Shown: positions 17,578 to 27,004, counted from the stretch's first letter. The stretch: DNA of 44,235 bases from Desulfosporosinus sp. (GCA_020719775.1 DYPS01000010.1:1-44235); one strand, 5' to 3'. Numbers and translations: made by a program. The notes: a model not told the origin generated them from the letters alone.

Positions 17578-18402
17578 TTAGTTAACATTTTTTTTATTTA
17601 CTAAAAGTTTTAAATGTTTTGGAGTAAAAAGTTTTAAATTTTCATTCTTCATAGATTTAAGTTCATTTGAAAAACCATTTTTTGAAAAAAGAACTAGAAT
17701 ATCAGCTGAAACATCTAGCGCATCACAATTACTTATAAGTTTTGAAAGTTCATTCTTTTTAATTTTATTGTTAGTATCTTTACAATTTGCTACTATTAGT
17801 TTATTACTTGAAGTTTTTGCAACGATATCTATCTCAACTTCATTATTCCAGAATTTTCCAATAAGTTTAATTCCATCTTCAATAAAATAATTCTGCAAAA
17901 ATATAAGTGATAATTCTTCAAAAATAAATTTTGAAAACTCATTGATATGGTTGTCAAATCTTGTATTAAATTCTTCAAAATTTCCTTCTTTAATTCCTTT
18001 ATAAATAGGAGAAATAAATCCAAACCAAAATCTAACGAAAGGTGAAGTGAAATAAAATCGCTTAGCTGTTTTATTTTCATTTCTTTTATTAAGAATAAAG
18101 TATTGCGAAGATTCAATTTCTATAATTCCTTTTTCTATTAAACTTTCTGCACATTTCATCCCTTCATCAAAGCTTACATGAGCTCTTTTGAAAGCTGTTG
18201 TAGTTTTTCTATCCCCAAGTGCTATCCCTGTTAAAATAGCATAGTCTACACTATATCCGCCAATAAGGTAATTAATCTCTTTTCTAAAATAATCATACTT
18301 ATTTAAAATAGTTATTTTTATTAATTCCTTTAAAGGGATAGAGGTATCTATTTTTTCTTCTAAGCCACCAAATATTGTAAAGTATTTGATAGCCAGTTCC
18401 AT
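17578..18402 (-). CDS. DUF234-like protein without an ATPase domain
   Basis: The 274 residues resemble the C-terminal part of DUF234 archaeal/bacterial ATPases: a winged-helix-like region (about 25-105), the FYFTSPFVRFWFGFISP motif near 117-132, then a PD-(D/E)XK-like core. In that core Asp192 (EVEIDIVA) and Lys208 (LIVANCKD) fit the nuclease signature, but the usual acidic residue before the lysine is Asn206. The N-terminal P-loop ATPase of the full-length family is absent and no remnant of it is seen upstream. It could be a natural short form or a truncated gene. It lies downstream of PBP1A and is probably expressed separately. Confidence 0.65.
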   Translation of the reverse strand: MELAIKYFTIFGGLEEKIDTSIPLKELIKITILNKYDYFRKEINYLIGGYSVDYAILTGIALGDRKTTTAFKRAHVSFDEGMKCAESLIEKGIIEIESSQYFILNKRNENKTAKRFYFTSPFVRFWFGFISPIYKGIKEGNFEEFNTRFDNHINEFSKFIFEELSLIFLQNYFIEDGIKLIGKFWNNEVEIDIVAKTSSNKLIVANCKDTNNKIKKNELSKLISNCDALDVSADILVLFSKNGFSNELKSMKNENLKLFTPKHLKLLVNKKNVN

Positions 18403-18430
18403 GTCTTCTATTTGATTTTGAATGCAAAAT

Positions 18431-18448
18431 GAGCTAAAAAGCTCTTTT
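18431..18448 (-). terminator. Short hairpin after the PBP1A gene
   Basis: GAGCT and AGCTC (18431-18444) form a 5-bp stem with a four-base loop. Read on the minus strand it is flanked by AAA and by ATTTTG. It may partly end the gpmI-ABC-PBP1A transcript before the DUF234-like gene. Confidence 0.4.
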
Positions 18449-18487
18449 GTTGATTTATCTATTGAAATAATTATGTATCCTTTAGTA

Positions 18488-20410
18488 TTAAAATTCTATA
18501 TTAGAATTGATTGTAGACGATTCTGTCAAATCTGGCACCTCTACTGTTGTATTAGCATCTATTTTTTTAGGATAAAACTCATTAAAGTATCGTTTTGTTT
18601 CTGGATGAATTTGAAGCCAATTTTTATAAAAATATCCAACAGCTGGAGCAGCAGCTTTCCCTCCAGTTTCACTTACTCTCATTGGTTTATTATCGTCATT
18701 ACCAAACCAAACAATAGTTTGAATAGTAGGTGAGTAAGCACAGAACCAAGCATCCATATTTTTATTCGTTGTACCAGTTTTTCCAGCTATATCTAATCCA
18801 GAAACAATACTTCCAGTACCTGTTCCATACCTTACAACATCTTTTAGAATAGAGGTCATTTTAGCAATTTGATAAGGTTGAGCAATTGTTTTGGAAGTTA
18901 TTGCTGTTTTTTCTAGAATTTTAGATCCTTTTTCAACAGAAGTTACAAAATAGGGTTTCACTTGAACCCCTTTGTTTGAAAAAACAGTATAATATTCACT
19001 AAGTTTTAGTGGTGTTACGCCAAAACTTCCTAGGGCTACAGACATATCATATGGGATATCCCTGAATCCAAAGTTTTGCAAATCTTTATGAACTTTACTC
19101 AAGCCTATTTCCATAACAAGATTGATTGTTGCTAAATTTCTAGAATGAACCAAAGCATCCCTTAAGCTTACAAATCCTTTGTAATCATTTCCGTAATTCT
19201 TTGGTTGCCATTTTTTTATTTCATTTATACTTGATTTGTATTCAAAAGTCCTTGGAATATCTGCTATGTGACTTTCTGTTGAATAACCGAGATTTAATGC
19301 ACTTTGATAGATAAAAGGTTTTATTGAACTCCCTGGTTGTCTTAGTGCTGAAACTGCTCTATTATAGGATGATTTTGTAAAATCAATCCCACCTGACATA
19401 GCAAGTACTCCTCCTGTGGCACTATCCAAAACGATAATAGCTCCATTTAATGTTTGTGATGTACTTTTATTAGGATCTGTTTTTTGATCTCTATTTTTAA
19501 TTCCATCATAGCCTAATTTTAGAGCTTCATTGGCAAGTTTTTGTGCATCTATGTCTATAGTTAATTTAATTTTATACCCACCAGTTCTTATGTCAGGATA
19601 TTTAACTTCTAAGTCTTTTAATATAGTATCGACAACATAAGGTGCTTTATTTTTGGTTGCGCTATCATTATAAATAATTGGGACAAAATTAATAGCATCA
19701 TTATATTGTTTTTCATTGATCCAACCTAAAGTTTTTAATCTTGTAATTACTTGATTCCCCCTGCTGATTGAAAATTTAAGATTTTTTGTTGGATCATAAA
19801 AGCTTGGAGCTTTTGGAAGTCCTACTAGCATAGCAATCTCTTTGAGGTTAAGTTGATTTAAATCTTTATGAAAATATCCTAAAGCAGCTGTTCTAATCCC
19901 ATAATATCCATGCCCAAAATAAACCTGATTAAGATATCTTTCAAGTATCTCTTCTTTGGTTAATAATGATTCTATTTGCAAAGAAAGGAAAACCTCTTTC
20001 GCTTTTCTTGTAAACTTTTTCTCTCTAGTGAGAAGCATAGTTTTTACAAGTTGTTGTGTGAGTGTACTAGCTCCTTCCACTAACTTCATATGGCTAATAT
20101 CTTTGAGAATTGCTCTATTGATAGCTTCAAAATTTATCCCATTATGTTCAAAAAAATTGGTGTCCTCAACAGCAAGTAATGATTCAATTACTTTTTCTGG
20201 AATCATTTTATATTGAACATAAAATCGATGTTCTTTATCAAAAACATTTGCGACTAATTTGTTATTTTTATCAAAAACTTGAGTTGTGAGAGGCGGATTG
20301 TAATCTACTACTTTATTTATATCAATACGGATTTGATTGATTACATACAATAACCATACTAGAAAAATCCCTCCCATTATCATTATTACAATTGTTAATC
20401 TTTTGTTCAT
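18488..20410 (-). CDS. Penicillin-binding protein 1A-type peptidoglycan synthase
   Basis: This bifunctional enzyme polymerises glycan strands and cross-links them. An uncleaved N-terminal membrane anchor spans about residues 4-28. The GT51 glycosyltransferase domain shows EDTNFFEHNG (catalytic Glu82) and GASTLTQQLVK. The transpeptidase domain shows the SxxK motif in RQPGSSIKP, HSRN as the second motif, and KTGTT as the third. At 640 residues it is of ordinary class A length. The gene starts one base after the ABC ATPase gene, in the order gpmI, ABC ATPase, PBP1A, and is divergent from mraY and murD. Confidence 0.93.
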   Translation of the reverse strand: MNKRLTIVIMIMGGIFLVWLLYVINQIRIDINKVVDYNPPLTTQVFDKNNKLVANVFDKEHRFYVQYKMIPEKVIESLLAVEDTNFFEHNGINFEAINRAILKDISHMKLVEGASTLTQQLVKTMLLTREKKFTRKAKEVFLSLQIESLLTKEEILERYLNQVYFGHGYYGIRTAALGYFHKDLNQLNLKEIAMLVGLPKAPSFYDPTKNLKFSISRGNQVITRLKTLGWINEKQYNDAINFVPIIYNDSATKNKAPYVVDTILKDLEVKYPDIRTGGYKIKLTIDIDAQKLANEALKLGYDGIKNRDQKTDPNKSTSQTLNGAIIVLDSATGGVLAMSGGIDFTKSSYNRAVSALRQPGSSIKPFIYQSALNLGYSTESHIADIPRTFEYKSSINEIKKWQPKNYGNDYKGFVSLRDALVHSRNLATINLVMEIGLSKVHKDLQNFGFRDIPYDMSVALGSFGVTPLKLSEYYTVFSNKGVQVKPYFVTSVEKGSKILEKTAITSKTIAQPYQIAKMTSILKDVVRYGTGTGSIVSGLDIAGKTGTTNKNMDAWFCAYSPTIQTIVWFGNDDNKPMRVSETGGKAAAPAVGYFYKNWLQIHPETKRYFNEFYPKKIDANTTVEVPDLTESSTINSNIEF

Positions 20411-20411
20411 T

Positions 20412-21122
20412 TTATTTTCTATACTCCCTATTTATAAAACTAGCTTCTATTAGATTTTTTGTATATTCTGTTTGTGGATTTAATAATACTTCTGCAATTG
20501 TACCAGATTCACAGATTTTTCCGTTTTTTAATACAATAATTTCATTGCAAATATTTTTAATTGAATCAATATCATGTGTGACAAATAACATTTTAAAATC
20601 AAGTTTATCTTGAAGGTCTTTTAGTAAATTCAAAATCATATTTTTATTATTTGTATCTAGTGCCGTTGTTGGTTCATCAAGCAATAAAAGTTTTGGATTA
20701 TTCTCTAATGATAAAGCAACAACGATCCTTTGTAATTGCCCACCACTTAATTGCATTGGATACTTCTTTAAAATCTCTTCTTCAAGATTGACAAGTCTTA
20801 AAAGCTTTATTTGTTCCTCTTTGTTTAATGAAAATTGTTTTTCTATTTTTGTAAGAGGAGATAAAGAGGTGAATGGATTTTGTGGAACATAACCAATCGT
20901 TTGAGTATTTAATCTAAAATTACTTGTGTAATCTAGTTTTATATCTAAATTAGATGGTAACATGCCAAGTAGAGCTTTTATAGTAATTGATTTACCGCTT
21001 CCACTTTCTCCAATAAGGGCAGTTGATTTTTTTATTTCAAATGTTATATTTAAAAGAGAACTACTTGTTGGTATCTTTTTATTTATCTGTAAAGATTCAA
21101 TCTTAAAAACATTTTGTGACAT
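20412..21122 (-). CDS. Orphan ABC transporter ATP-binding protein, peptide/nickel-type
   Basis: The 236-residue ATPase has Walker A GESGSGKS (38-45), a Q-loop in VPQNPFTSLSP, signature LSGGQLQR near 125, Walker B LLLLDEP near 145-151 and switch His183. The Q-loop wording and overall style place it with the Dpp/Opp peptide and nickel importer ATPases, though it lacks the C-terminal extension of those enzymes. No permease or binding protein gene adjoins it. Its ATG overlaps the gpmI stop by one base and it is followed by the PBP1A gene, so it may serve an envelope or peptide-recycling step, an inference only. Confidence 0.85.
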   Translation of the reverse strand: MSQNVFKIESLQINKKIPTSSSLLNITFEIKKSTALIGESGSGKSITIKALLGMLPSNLDIKLDYTSNFRLNTQTIGYVPQNPFTSLSPLTKIEKQFSLNKEEQIKLLRLVNLEEEILKKYPMQLSGGQLQRIVVALSLENNPKLLLLDEPTTALDTNNKNMILNLLKDLQDKLDFKMLFVTHDIDSIKNICNEIIVLKNGKICESGTIAEVLLNPQTEYTKNLIEASFINREYRK

Positions 21123-22597
21123 TATATAAGTGGTTCATCCATTTCTTGTGGAATATTTAAGCCCATCAGTTTTAAAACAGTAGGAGCAATATTATTAAGT
21201 CCCCCATCTCTTACATGGGTAACATTTGGAGCAACAATAAAACAAAAAACATCTCCTACTGTGTGATTTGTTAATATGTTTCCATTGTCATCTTGCATCA
21301 TTTCGCAATTTCCATGATCGCTTGTGATAATAAGATTGTAACCTTTTGCTTTTGCTTTTTCTAAAATAAGCCCAAGTTCTCTATCAACTGCTTCAACAGC
21401 TTTAATTCCTGCTTCATACACTCCTGTATGTCCAACCATATCTCCATTTGCAAAGTTAACTACTATAAAGTCCAACTCTTCATCCATCCCATTCCTTACA
21501 GCTTGACCAACTTGTGGTGCTGACATTTCTGGTTGAAGATCATAAGTTGCAACTTTTGGACTAGGGACAAGAACTCTTTTTTCAAGATGGAATGGTTCCT
21601 CTCTCCCGCCATTAAAGAAAAATGTAACATGGGCATATTTTTCTGTTTCAGCTGTATGGAGTTGTGAAAGACCGGCTTTTGAAATTATTTCAGATAGAGT
21701 ATTTGTTGGATTTTCTTTTGGAAACATTACAGGAAGTGGTAAGTTTTTATCATACTGAGTCATTGTGGCGATATTTAAAGGGATCAATTTTCTCTCAAAT
21801 CCATTAAATTTTTTATCAGCAAGTGCAGTTGTAATTTCTCTTACTCTATCGCTTCTAAAGTTAGCAAAAATCACTCCATCATTTTCAACTATTCCTTGAA
21901 AATTGTTAAATCTTGCAGGTGTAATAAATTCATCAAAAATATTTTTATCATATTGTGATTGAATATAATTTGTTGGAGATAGCGTTTGGCACTTAATATT
22001 TTTATCCATCATTATCTCATAAGCAATTTTAATTCTGTCCCAATTATTATCTCGGTCCATCCCATAATATCTTCCACCAATGGTTGCTATTTGGATATTT
22101 TCATTGCAGATAATGAGTATTTGATTAAGATAATAATTTGCACTTGTAGGTGAAACATCTCTTCCATCTGTAATTAAATGTAAATACACTTTTTTGTCTT
22201 GTGCTGCGATTTTCGCTAAAGCTACTATATGATTAATATGAGAATGAACACCACCATCACTTAAAAGTCCTATAATATGGATAGCATTAGAATTAGTGAT
22301 GGTTTTTTTCAAGACAATATTGTTTTTGAGCGTATCATTTTTCATTTCAAGATTAATTTTGACAAGATCTTGATAGAGGATTCTTCCACTTCCAATGCTC
22401 ATATGACCAACTTCACTATTTCCCATTTGACCATCAGGAAGTCCAACGTATTCCCCATAGGTTTTTATTAAACTGTTTGGAACATTGTTAAATAAATAAT
22501 CATATGTTGGTTTTTTTGCATTGTAAAATGCATTATAATTTTTTGAACTATTGAATCCTATACCATCAGTAATAACTAGTAATGTTTTGTGTGACAT
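21122..22597 (-). CDS. gpmI: 2,3-bisphosphoglycerate-independent phosphoglycerate mutase
   Basis: GpmI interconverts 3- and 2-phosphoglycerate in glycolysis and gluconeogenesis with two manganese ions. The 491-residue product shows VITDGIG with Asp11, the phospho-acceptor Ser61 in [17 protein letters not shown], the RSDRVRE anion site and the SDHGNCE metal cluster. The frame opens at 22639, but the ATG at 22597 has AAGG nine bases upstream and begins right at the first strand. It is the first gene of the gpmI-ABC-PBP1A unit, back to back with mraY. Confidence 0.95.
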   Translation of the reverse strand: MSHKTLLVITDGIGFNSSKNYNAFYNAKKPTYDYLFNNVPNSLIKTYGEYVGLPDGQMGNSEVGHMSIGSGRILYQDLVKINLEMKNDTLKNNIVLKKTITNSNAIHIIGLLSDGGVHSHINHIVALAKIAAQDKKVYLHLITDGRDVSPTSANYYLNQILIICNENIQIATIGGRYYGMDRDNNWDRIKIAYEIMMDKNIKCQTLSPTNYIQSQYDKNIFDEFITPARFNNFQGIVENDGVIFANFRSDRVREITTALADKKFNGFERKLIPLNIATMTQYDKNLPLPVMFPKENPTNTLSEIISKAGLSQLHTAETEKYAHVTFFFNGGREEPFHLEKRVLVPSPKVATYDLQPEMSAPQVGQAVRNGMDEELDFIVVNFANGDMVGHTGVYEAGIKAVEAVDRELGLILEKAKAKGYNLIITSDHGNCEMMQDDNGNILTNHTVGDVFCFIVAPNVTHVRDGGLNNIAPTVLKLMGLNIPQEMDEPLI

Positions 22598-22668
22598 AAT
22601 TTTAAACCTTTTTGAATAATATTTTATATATAATGACACTTCATTTTACAATAAAGAGGCTTTATAAA

Positions 22669-23730
22669 TTGTTTTATTGGTTTTACACATTTTTAAATAT
22701 TAATATACTGCAGTATATTTCGGTAAGAGCGGGATTGGGTTTTTTTATAGGGTTTATATTTACAATCTATTTTATGCCTAAGTTTATCAAATGGGCGAAA
22801 AGAAGAAAGGCAAATCAACCAATCTATGAGTATGCTCCAGAAACTCATAGAATAAAAGTAGGGACACCTACTATGGGTGGAATTGTATTTATTACGGGGA
22901 CACTCTTCGCAACTTTGTTAACCGCAAAGCTTAATAATTTATATGTAATAGGGGCTATCTTAACGATAGTACTTTTTTGTGCTATTGGCGTAAAAGATGA
23001 TTTGTCGAAAATTTTTGCAAATAAAAATGATTCAGGGCTGACTCCAAAAGCAAAAATGATCCTTCAGGTTCTTTCTTCTTTGATTGTTGTTGGTATTTTA
23101 TTTTATGCAAATCATACAACAACTCTATATGTTCCTTTTTGTAAGTTGCCAATATTTGATATGGGTCTTTTTGCAATAGCATTTTGGGTTTTAGTGATGG
23201 TTGCTACAACAAATGCAGTCAATTTAACAGATGGATTAGATGGTCTTGCAACAGTTCCATCTATTATCTCATTTTTCACTCTTTCTGTAATTATTTATAT
23301 AACTGGACATTTTGTATTTAGTGGGTATCTATTGATGCCATATATCCCTTCCGTTGGAGAATTATCTGTTGTAGGAGCAAGTTTCATAGGAAGTCTCATT
23401 GCATTTTTATGGTTCAATTCGCATCCTGCTCAAGTTTTTATGGGTGATAGTGGAAGTTTGACGATGGGTGGATTTATGGGATATCTTGCGATTATTGGTA
23501 AGAGTGAAGTGCTTTTAGTTCTTATAGGACTTATATTTGTTATTGAAGCCGTTTCTGTAATATTACAAGTAGGAAGCTATAAATATAGACAAAAAAGAGT
23601 TTTTCTTATGGCACCTATCCACCATCATTTTGAAAAAAAAGGATGGCATGAAAATAAAATTATAATTCGATTTTGGATAATAGCATTTATGGCAAATTTA
23701 CTAGCAATCCTTAGTTTAAAAATACGATAG
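22669..23730 (+). CDS. mraY: Phospho-N-acetylmuramoyl-pentapeptide transferase MraY
   Basis: MraY makes lipid I on the inner face of the cytoplasmic membrane. About ten membrane helices are predicted. QPIYEYAPETHRIKVGTPTMGG, the catalytic NLTDGLDGLA, FMGDSGSL and MAPIHHHFEKKGW are family hallmarks. The frame opens at an ATG-less position near 22612, but the TTG at 22669 follows AAAGAGG and gives a 353-residue protein with the family-type N-terminus, so I chose it. The 72-base divergent gap to gpmI must hold promoters for both directions. Confidence 0.93.
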   Translation: MFYWFYTFLNINILQYISVRAGLGFFIGFIFTIYFMPKFIKWAKRRKANQPIYEYAPETHRIKVGTPTMGGIVFITGTLFATLLTAKLNNLYVIGAILTIVLFCAIGVKDDLSKIFANKNDSGLTPKAKMILQVLSSLIVVGILFYANHTTTLYVPFCKLPIFDMGLFAIAFWVLVMVATTNAVNLTDGLDGLATVPSIISFFTLSVIIYITGHFVFSGYLLMPYIPSVGELSVVGASFIGSLIAFLWFNSHPAQVFMGDSGSLTMGGFMGYLAIIGKSEVLLVLIGLIFVIEAVSVILQVGSYKYRQKRVFLMAPIHHHFEKKGWHENKIIIRFWIIAFMANLLAILSLKIR

Positions 23731-23744
23731 CAAAAAGAGTTTAT

Positions 23745-24905
23745 ATGAGAATATTAGGTAAAGGGAAAACTGCTCAAGCAATAAAAGAGAAGTATAATAA
23801 TGCTATTATGTACGATGATTTAGATAATGATATTTATGATATTAATAGTGATGAATTGACAGTTGTAAGTCCTGGTATTCCACCTTATAATTATTTAGTT
23901 CAAAATACAAAAAATCTTATTAGTGAATACGATTTAATCTGCCAAGATGTGCCCTATACAATTTGGATTAGTGGTACAAATGGAAAAACAACAACAACTG
24001 CCATGATGGAGCATGTTTTGCAATACAAAAATGCAATTAGTGGTGGTAATATTGGATTACCATTAGCAAAAATGGATAAAACAAAAAATATTTGGATTTT
24101 AGAAACATCATCTTTTACAATGCACTATACGAAAAAAGCTAAGCCAAATATCTATGTATTGCTACCCATCACAGAAGATCATACGAGTTGGCATGGAAGT
24201 TTTGCTGAATATGAAAAAAGTAAACTTAAGCCTCTTGATGGTCTATGTGAAGGTGAAATTGCAATTATTCCAAAAAAATATGAAAGTTATCCAACCAATG
24301 GATTTAAAATTTGTTATGAAAATTCAGATGATTTAGCAGATGCTTTTGGAATTGATAAAACAAAAATTAATTTTCAAGAACCATTTTTAATGGATGCACT
24401 GCTTGCAATGAGTGTAGATAAAATTTTATTTGATAATATTAATTATCTAACAATTAACAGCTTTATCCAAGATCCGCATAAAATGGAAGAGTTTAGAGAT
24501 AAAAATAATAGACTGTGGGTAGATGACAGTAAGGCTACAAATTTTGATGCTACATTGCAGGCTCTTAATAGATATCAAGATAGATTAATTTATTTGATTT
24601 TAGGTGGAGATGATAAAGGGGTAGATTTGTCTCCATTATTTAAGGAATTACATAAATATAATCTTAAAATTTATGCGATAGGAACAAATTGTGAAAAGCT
24701 GGATAAGTTATCATATGAATACAATAATATTCAATGCCACAGATGTTATTTTCTTGAAGAAGCTGTAAAGCAAATATCAGAGGAGATGAAAACAATAGTA
24801 AATGACGATGAAGTTGCACTTTTATCACCAGCTGCCGCTTCTTTGGATCAATTTAGTTCTTATAAGGAAAGAGGGGAAAAATTTAAACAATTTGTAAAAT
24901 CTTAA
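23745..24905 (+). CDS. murD: UDP-N-acetylmuramoylalanine-D-glutamate ligase
   Basis: MurD adds D-glutamate to UDP-MurNAc-L-Ala in the cytoplasm. A short Rossmann N-domain (GKGKTAQA) is followed by the P-loop GTNGKTTT (77-84), LETSSF, the ITEDHTSWHG variant of the DHxxxH region, VDDSKATNFDAT and the C-terminal LLSPAAASLDQFSSYKERGEKF. At 386 residues it is shorter than the E. coli enzyme, as in other Campylobacterota. It lies 14 bases after mraY, the same order as in the classic dcw cluster. Confidence 0.93.
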   Translation: MRILGKGKTAQAIKEKYNNAIMYDDLDNDIYDINSDELTVVSPGIPPYNYLVQNTKNLISEYDLICQDVPYTIWISGTNGKTTTTAMMEHVLQYKNAISGGNIGLPLAKMDKTKNIWILETSSFTMHYTKKAKPNIYVLLPITEDHTSWHGSFAEYEKSKLKPLDGLCEGEIAIIPKKYESYPTNGFKICYENSDDLADAFGIDKTKINFQEPFLMDALLAMSVDKILFDNINYLTINSFIQDPHKMEEFRDKNNRLWVDDSKATNFDATLQALNRYQDRLIYLILGGDDKGVDLSPLFKELHKYNLKIYAIGTNCEKLDKLSYEYNNIQCHRCYFLEEAVKQISEEMKTIVNDDEVALLSPAAASLDQFSSYKERGEKFKQFVKS

Positions 24906-24921
24906 AAGAATTATTTTAAGA
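24900..24921 (+). other. AT-only hairpin after murD
   Basis: TCTTAAAA pairs with TTTTAAGA around six bases at the murD stop. It is weak and not followed by a long U-tract, so termination between murD and the tRNA block is uncertain. Confidence 0.25.
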
Positions 24922-24941
24922 ATATCTTAAGTTTGTTTAGT

Positions 24942-24947
24942 TATACT
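24942..24947 (+). promoter_or_regulatory. Putative -10 box of the tRNA-tuf transcription unit
   Basis: TATACT lies 39 bases before the mature 5' end of tRNA-Phe, leaving room for a short leader. Upstream DNA is AT-rich, but no convincing -35 box is seen. Confidence 0.4.
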
Positions 24948-24986
24948 TCCACTCCATTTTAAGAGGTAACACTTTAAAGTAAATAT

Positions 24987-25062
24987 GGCTCGGTAGCTCA
25001 GTCGGTAGAGCAAAGGATTGAAAATCCTTGTGTCGACGGTTCGATTCCGCCCCGAGCCACCA
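24987..25062 (+). tRNA. tRNA-Phe (anticodon GAA)
   Basis: The 76-base gene folds as a full cloverleaf. The acceptor GGCTCGG pairs with CCGAGCC, the anticodon loop carries GAA, the T-arm has GGTTCGATTCC, and the CCA end is encoded. It is the first of five closely spaced tRNA genes before tuf. Confidence 0.96.
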
Positions 25063-25071
25063 CTTAAATAA

Positions 25072-25147
25072 GCTGGATTAGCTCAGTTGGTAGAGCAGCT
25101 GATTTGTAATCAGCAGGTCGTAGGTTCAAGTCCTATATCCAGCTCCA
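25072..25147 (+). tRNA. tRNA-Thr (anticodon TGT)
   Basis: Acceptor GCTGGAT pairs with ATCCAGC. The anticodon stem CTGAT encloses TTGTAAT, giving anticodon TGT for ACA codons. The CCA end is encoded. It matches the position of thrU in the E. coli tufB operon. Confidence 0.94.
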
Positions 25148-25177
25148 TTTTATTGTTTAAAAGCAAGAAAATCTCAT

Positions 25178-25262
25178 GGTGAGGTTGGAGAGCGGTCAAA
25201 TCCTGCGGACTGTAAATCCGCCGCCTACGGCTTCGAAGGTTCAAATCCTTCTCTCACCACCA
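25178..25262 (+). tRNA. tRNA-Tyr (anticodon GTA)
   Basis: This 85-base class II tRNA has a long variable arm (CCGCCTACGGC) and anticodon stem GCGGA/TCCGC around CTGTAAA, giving GTA. The acceptor GGTGAGG pairs with TCTCACC with one G-U pair, and CCA is encoded. Confidence 0.95.
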
Positions 25263-25270
25263 CTTTTTTT

Positions 25271-25347
25271 GCGGGAGTAGCTCAGTTGGCTAGAGCTTCT
25301 GCCTTCCAAGCAGATTGTCGCGAGTTCGAGTCTCGTCTCCCGCTCCA
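25271..25347 (+). tRNA. tRNA-Gly (anticodon TCC)
   Basis: Acceptor GCGGGAG pairs with CTCCCGC, the anticodon stem TCTGC/GCAGA encloses CTTCCAA, giving TCC for GGA codons, and CCA is encoded. It is followed by about 100 AT-rich bases with no gene before tRNA-Thr(GGT). Confidence 0.95.
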
Positions 25348-25450
25348 TTATAAAATTAAATCATAAAATAACAATTAAGTAAAAAATAGAAAATCATTAA
25401 AGCTATATTTAAAGTTTTTTATTGTAAAATTCCCAACTTTTTACAATTGA

Positions 25451-25525
<75 letters not shown>

Positions 25526-25534
25526 TAAGTGTGA

Positions 25535-25579
25535 AGCCCTTTGAGCAGATGAGTCATCGACTTATTTGCTCAAAGGGTT
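25535..25579 (+). other. Strong U-less hairpin between tRNA-Thr and tuf
   Basis: CCCTTTGAGCA (25537-25547) pairs perfectly with TGCTCAAAGGG (25567-25577). An A-T and a G-U pair extend the stem outward, and the loop holds a second short stem, TGAGTC/GACTTA. No U-tract follows, so it is more likely an RNA processing or leader element than a terminator. Confidence 0.6.
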
Positions 25580-25602
25580 AAAATATTAAATAAGGAAAAA
25601 AA

Positions 25603-26811
25603 ATGGCAAAAGAAAAATTTAACAGAAATAAACCGCATGTAAATATCGGTACAATTGGACATGTTGACCACGGTAAAACTACATTAACGGCTGCTATCTC
25701 TGCTGTTCTTGCTACAAAATTCGGTGGAGAGATGAAAGATTACGATCAAATCGATAATGCTCCTGAAGAAAGAGAAAGAGGTATTACTATTGCTACTTCT
25801 CATATTGAGTATGAAACAGCTGAAAGACATTACGCTCACGTTGACTGTCCAGGACATGCTGACTACGTTAAAAATATGATTACTGGTGCTGCTCAAATGG
25901 ATGGTGCTATTCTTGTTATTGCTGCAACAGATGGACCAATGGCTCAAACAAGAGAACATATCCTTCTTTCAAAACAAGTTGGGGTTCCATATCTAGTAGT
26001 TTTCTTAAATAAAGAAGATCAATTAGATGACGATGATAAAGAAGAGATGTTAGAATTGGTTGAAATGGAAGTTAGAGAGCTTCTTTCTATGTATGATTTC
26101 CCAGGTGATGATACTCCGGTTATTCCAGGTTCTGCATTCCAAGCTTTAGAAGAAGCAAAAGCTGGTAATTATGGACCATGGTCTGAAAAAGTTATGGCTT
26201 TAATGGATGCTGTTGATAGCTATATCCCAACTCCAGTAAGAGATGTGGATCAAGATTTCTTAATGCCTGTTGAAGATGTATTCTCTATTTCAGGAAGAGG
26301 AACTGTTGTTACTGGAAGAATTGAAAAAGGTACAATTAAAATTGGTGAAGTTATTGAAATCGTTGGTCTTAGAGATACAATTAAAACTACTGTAACAGGT
26401 GTTGAAATGTTCAGAAAAGAGATGACTGAAGGTCTTGCTGGTGATAACTGTGGTCTTCTTTTAAGAGGTGTTAAGAAAGAAGATGTTGAAAGAGGACAAG
26501 TTCTTATTAAACCAGGTACGATCACTCCACATACAAAATTTGAATGTGAAGTGTATATCCTTTCTAAAGAAGAGGGTGGAAGACATACTCCATTCTTTAC
26601 TAACTATAGACCACAATTCTATGTTAGAACAACAGACGTTACAGGTTCAGTAACACTTAACGAAGGTGTTGAGATGGTTATGCCTGGTGATAATACGAAA
26701 TTAACAGTTCAATTAGTTTCTCCAATTGCTCTTGAAGAGGGAACTAAGTTCGCGATTCGAGAAGGTGGAAGAACAGTTGGTGCTGGTGTTGTTTCTAAAA
26801 TTTTAGAATAG
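25603..26811 (+). CDS. tuf: Translation elongation factor Tu
   Basis: EF-Tu carries aminoacyl-tRNA to the ribosome. The GTPase motifs are G1 GHVDHGKT (19-26), RGITI in switch I, DCPGH (G3), NKED (G4, a variant of the usual NKxD) and GSA (G5). The 402-residue length and the three-domain layout are normal. AAGGAAAAAAA precedes the ATG. The neighbouring rpsL-rpsG-fusA genes of a str operon are absent, so this is the tufB-type position with tRNA genes upstream. Confidence 0.98.
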   Translation: MAKEKFNRNKPHVNIGTIGHVDHGKTTLTAAISAVLATKFGGEMKDYDQIDNAPEERERGITIATSHIEYETAERHYAHVDCPGHADYVKNMITGAAQMDGAILVIAATDGPMAQTREHILLSKQVGVPYLVVFLNKEDQLDDDDKEEMLELVEMEVRELLSMYDFPGDDTPVIPGSAFQALEEAKAGNYGPWSEKVMALMDAVDSYIPTPVRDVDQDFLMPVEDVFSISGRGTVVTGRIEKGTIKIGEVIEIVGLRDTIKTTVTGVEMFRKEMTEGLAGDNCGLLLRGVKKEDVERGQVLIKPGTITPHTKFECEVYILSKEEGGRHTPFFTNYRPQFYVRTTDVTGSVTLNEGVEMVMPGDNTKLTVQLVSPIALEEGTKFAIREGGRTVGAGVVSKILE

Positions 26812-26824
26812 TCAGGTACTGATT

Positions 26825-26995
26825 ATGGCAAATGGTGTTAGAATAAAAATAGGTTTGAAATGTGTAGAAACTGGTGATATCAACTATACAACAATGAAAA
26901 ATCCAAAAACGCATACAGAAAAATTTGAAGTGAATAAATATTCACCAAGATTAAGAAAACATACAATTCATAAAGAAGTTAAGTTAAAATCTTAA
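26825..26995 (+). CDS. rpmG: 50S ribosomal protein L33
   Basis: This 56-residue gene reads [21 protein letters not shown] at its start and ends in [15 protein letters not shown], the L33 pattern. Only one cysteine remains (KCVE), so this is a zinc-free type with the CxxC pairs lost. It follows tuf by 13 bases with AGG before the ATG and is followed by a hairpin and tRNA-Trp. Confidence 0.93.
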   Translation: MANGVRIKIGLKCVETGDINYTTMKNPKTHTEKFEVNKYSPRLRKHTIHKEVKLKS

Positions 26996-27004
26996 TCTCT
27001 TTAT

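Noticed and set aside
17578-18402. DUF234-like gene as a frameshifted full-length ATPase
   Set aside because: No Walker A or B coding remnant is visible upstream in any frame; the region before it is the PBP1A 3' end.
18422-18733. Plus-strand frame at the PBP1A 3' end
   Set aside because: It is opposite PBP1A and its downstream hairpin, with a hydrophobic low-complexity translation typical of an antisense shadow.
25348-25450. Separate promoter for tRNA-Thr(GGT)-tuf in the gap after tRNA-Gly
   Set aside because: TAAAAT lies about 25 bases upstream, but without a -35 box or TGn extension it does not stand out from the AT-rich background.
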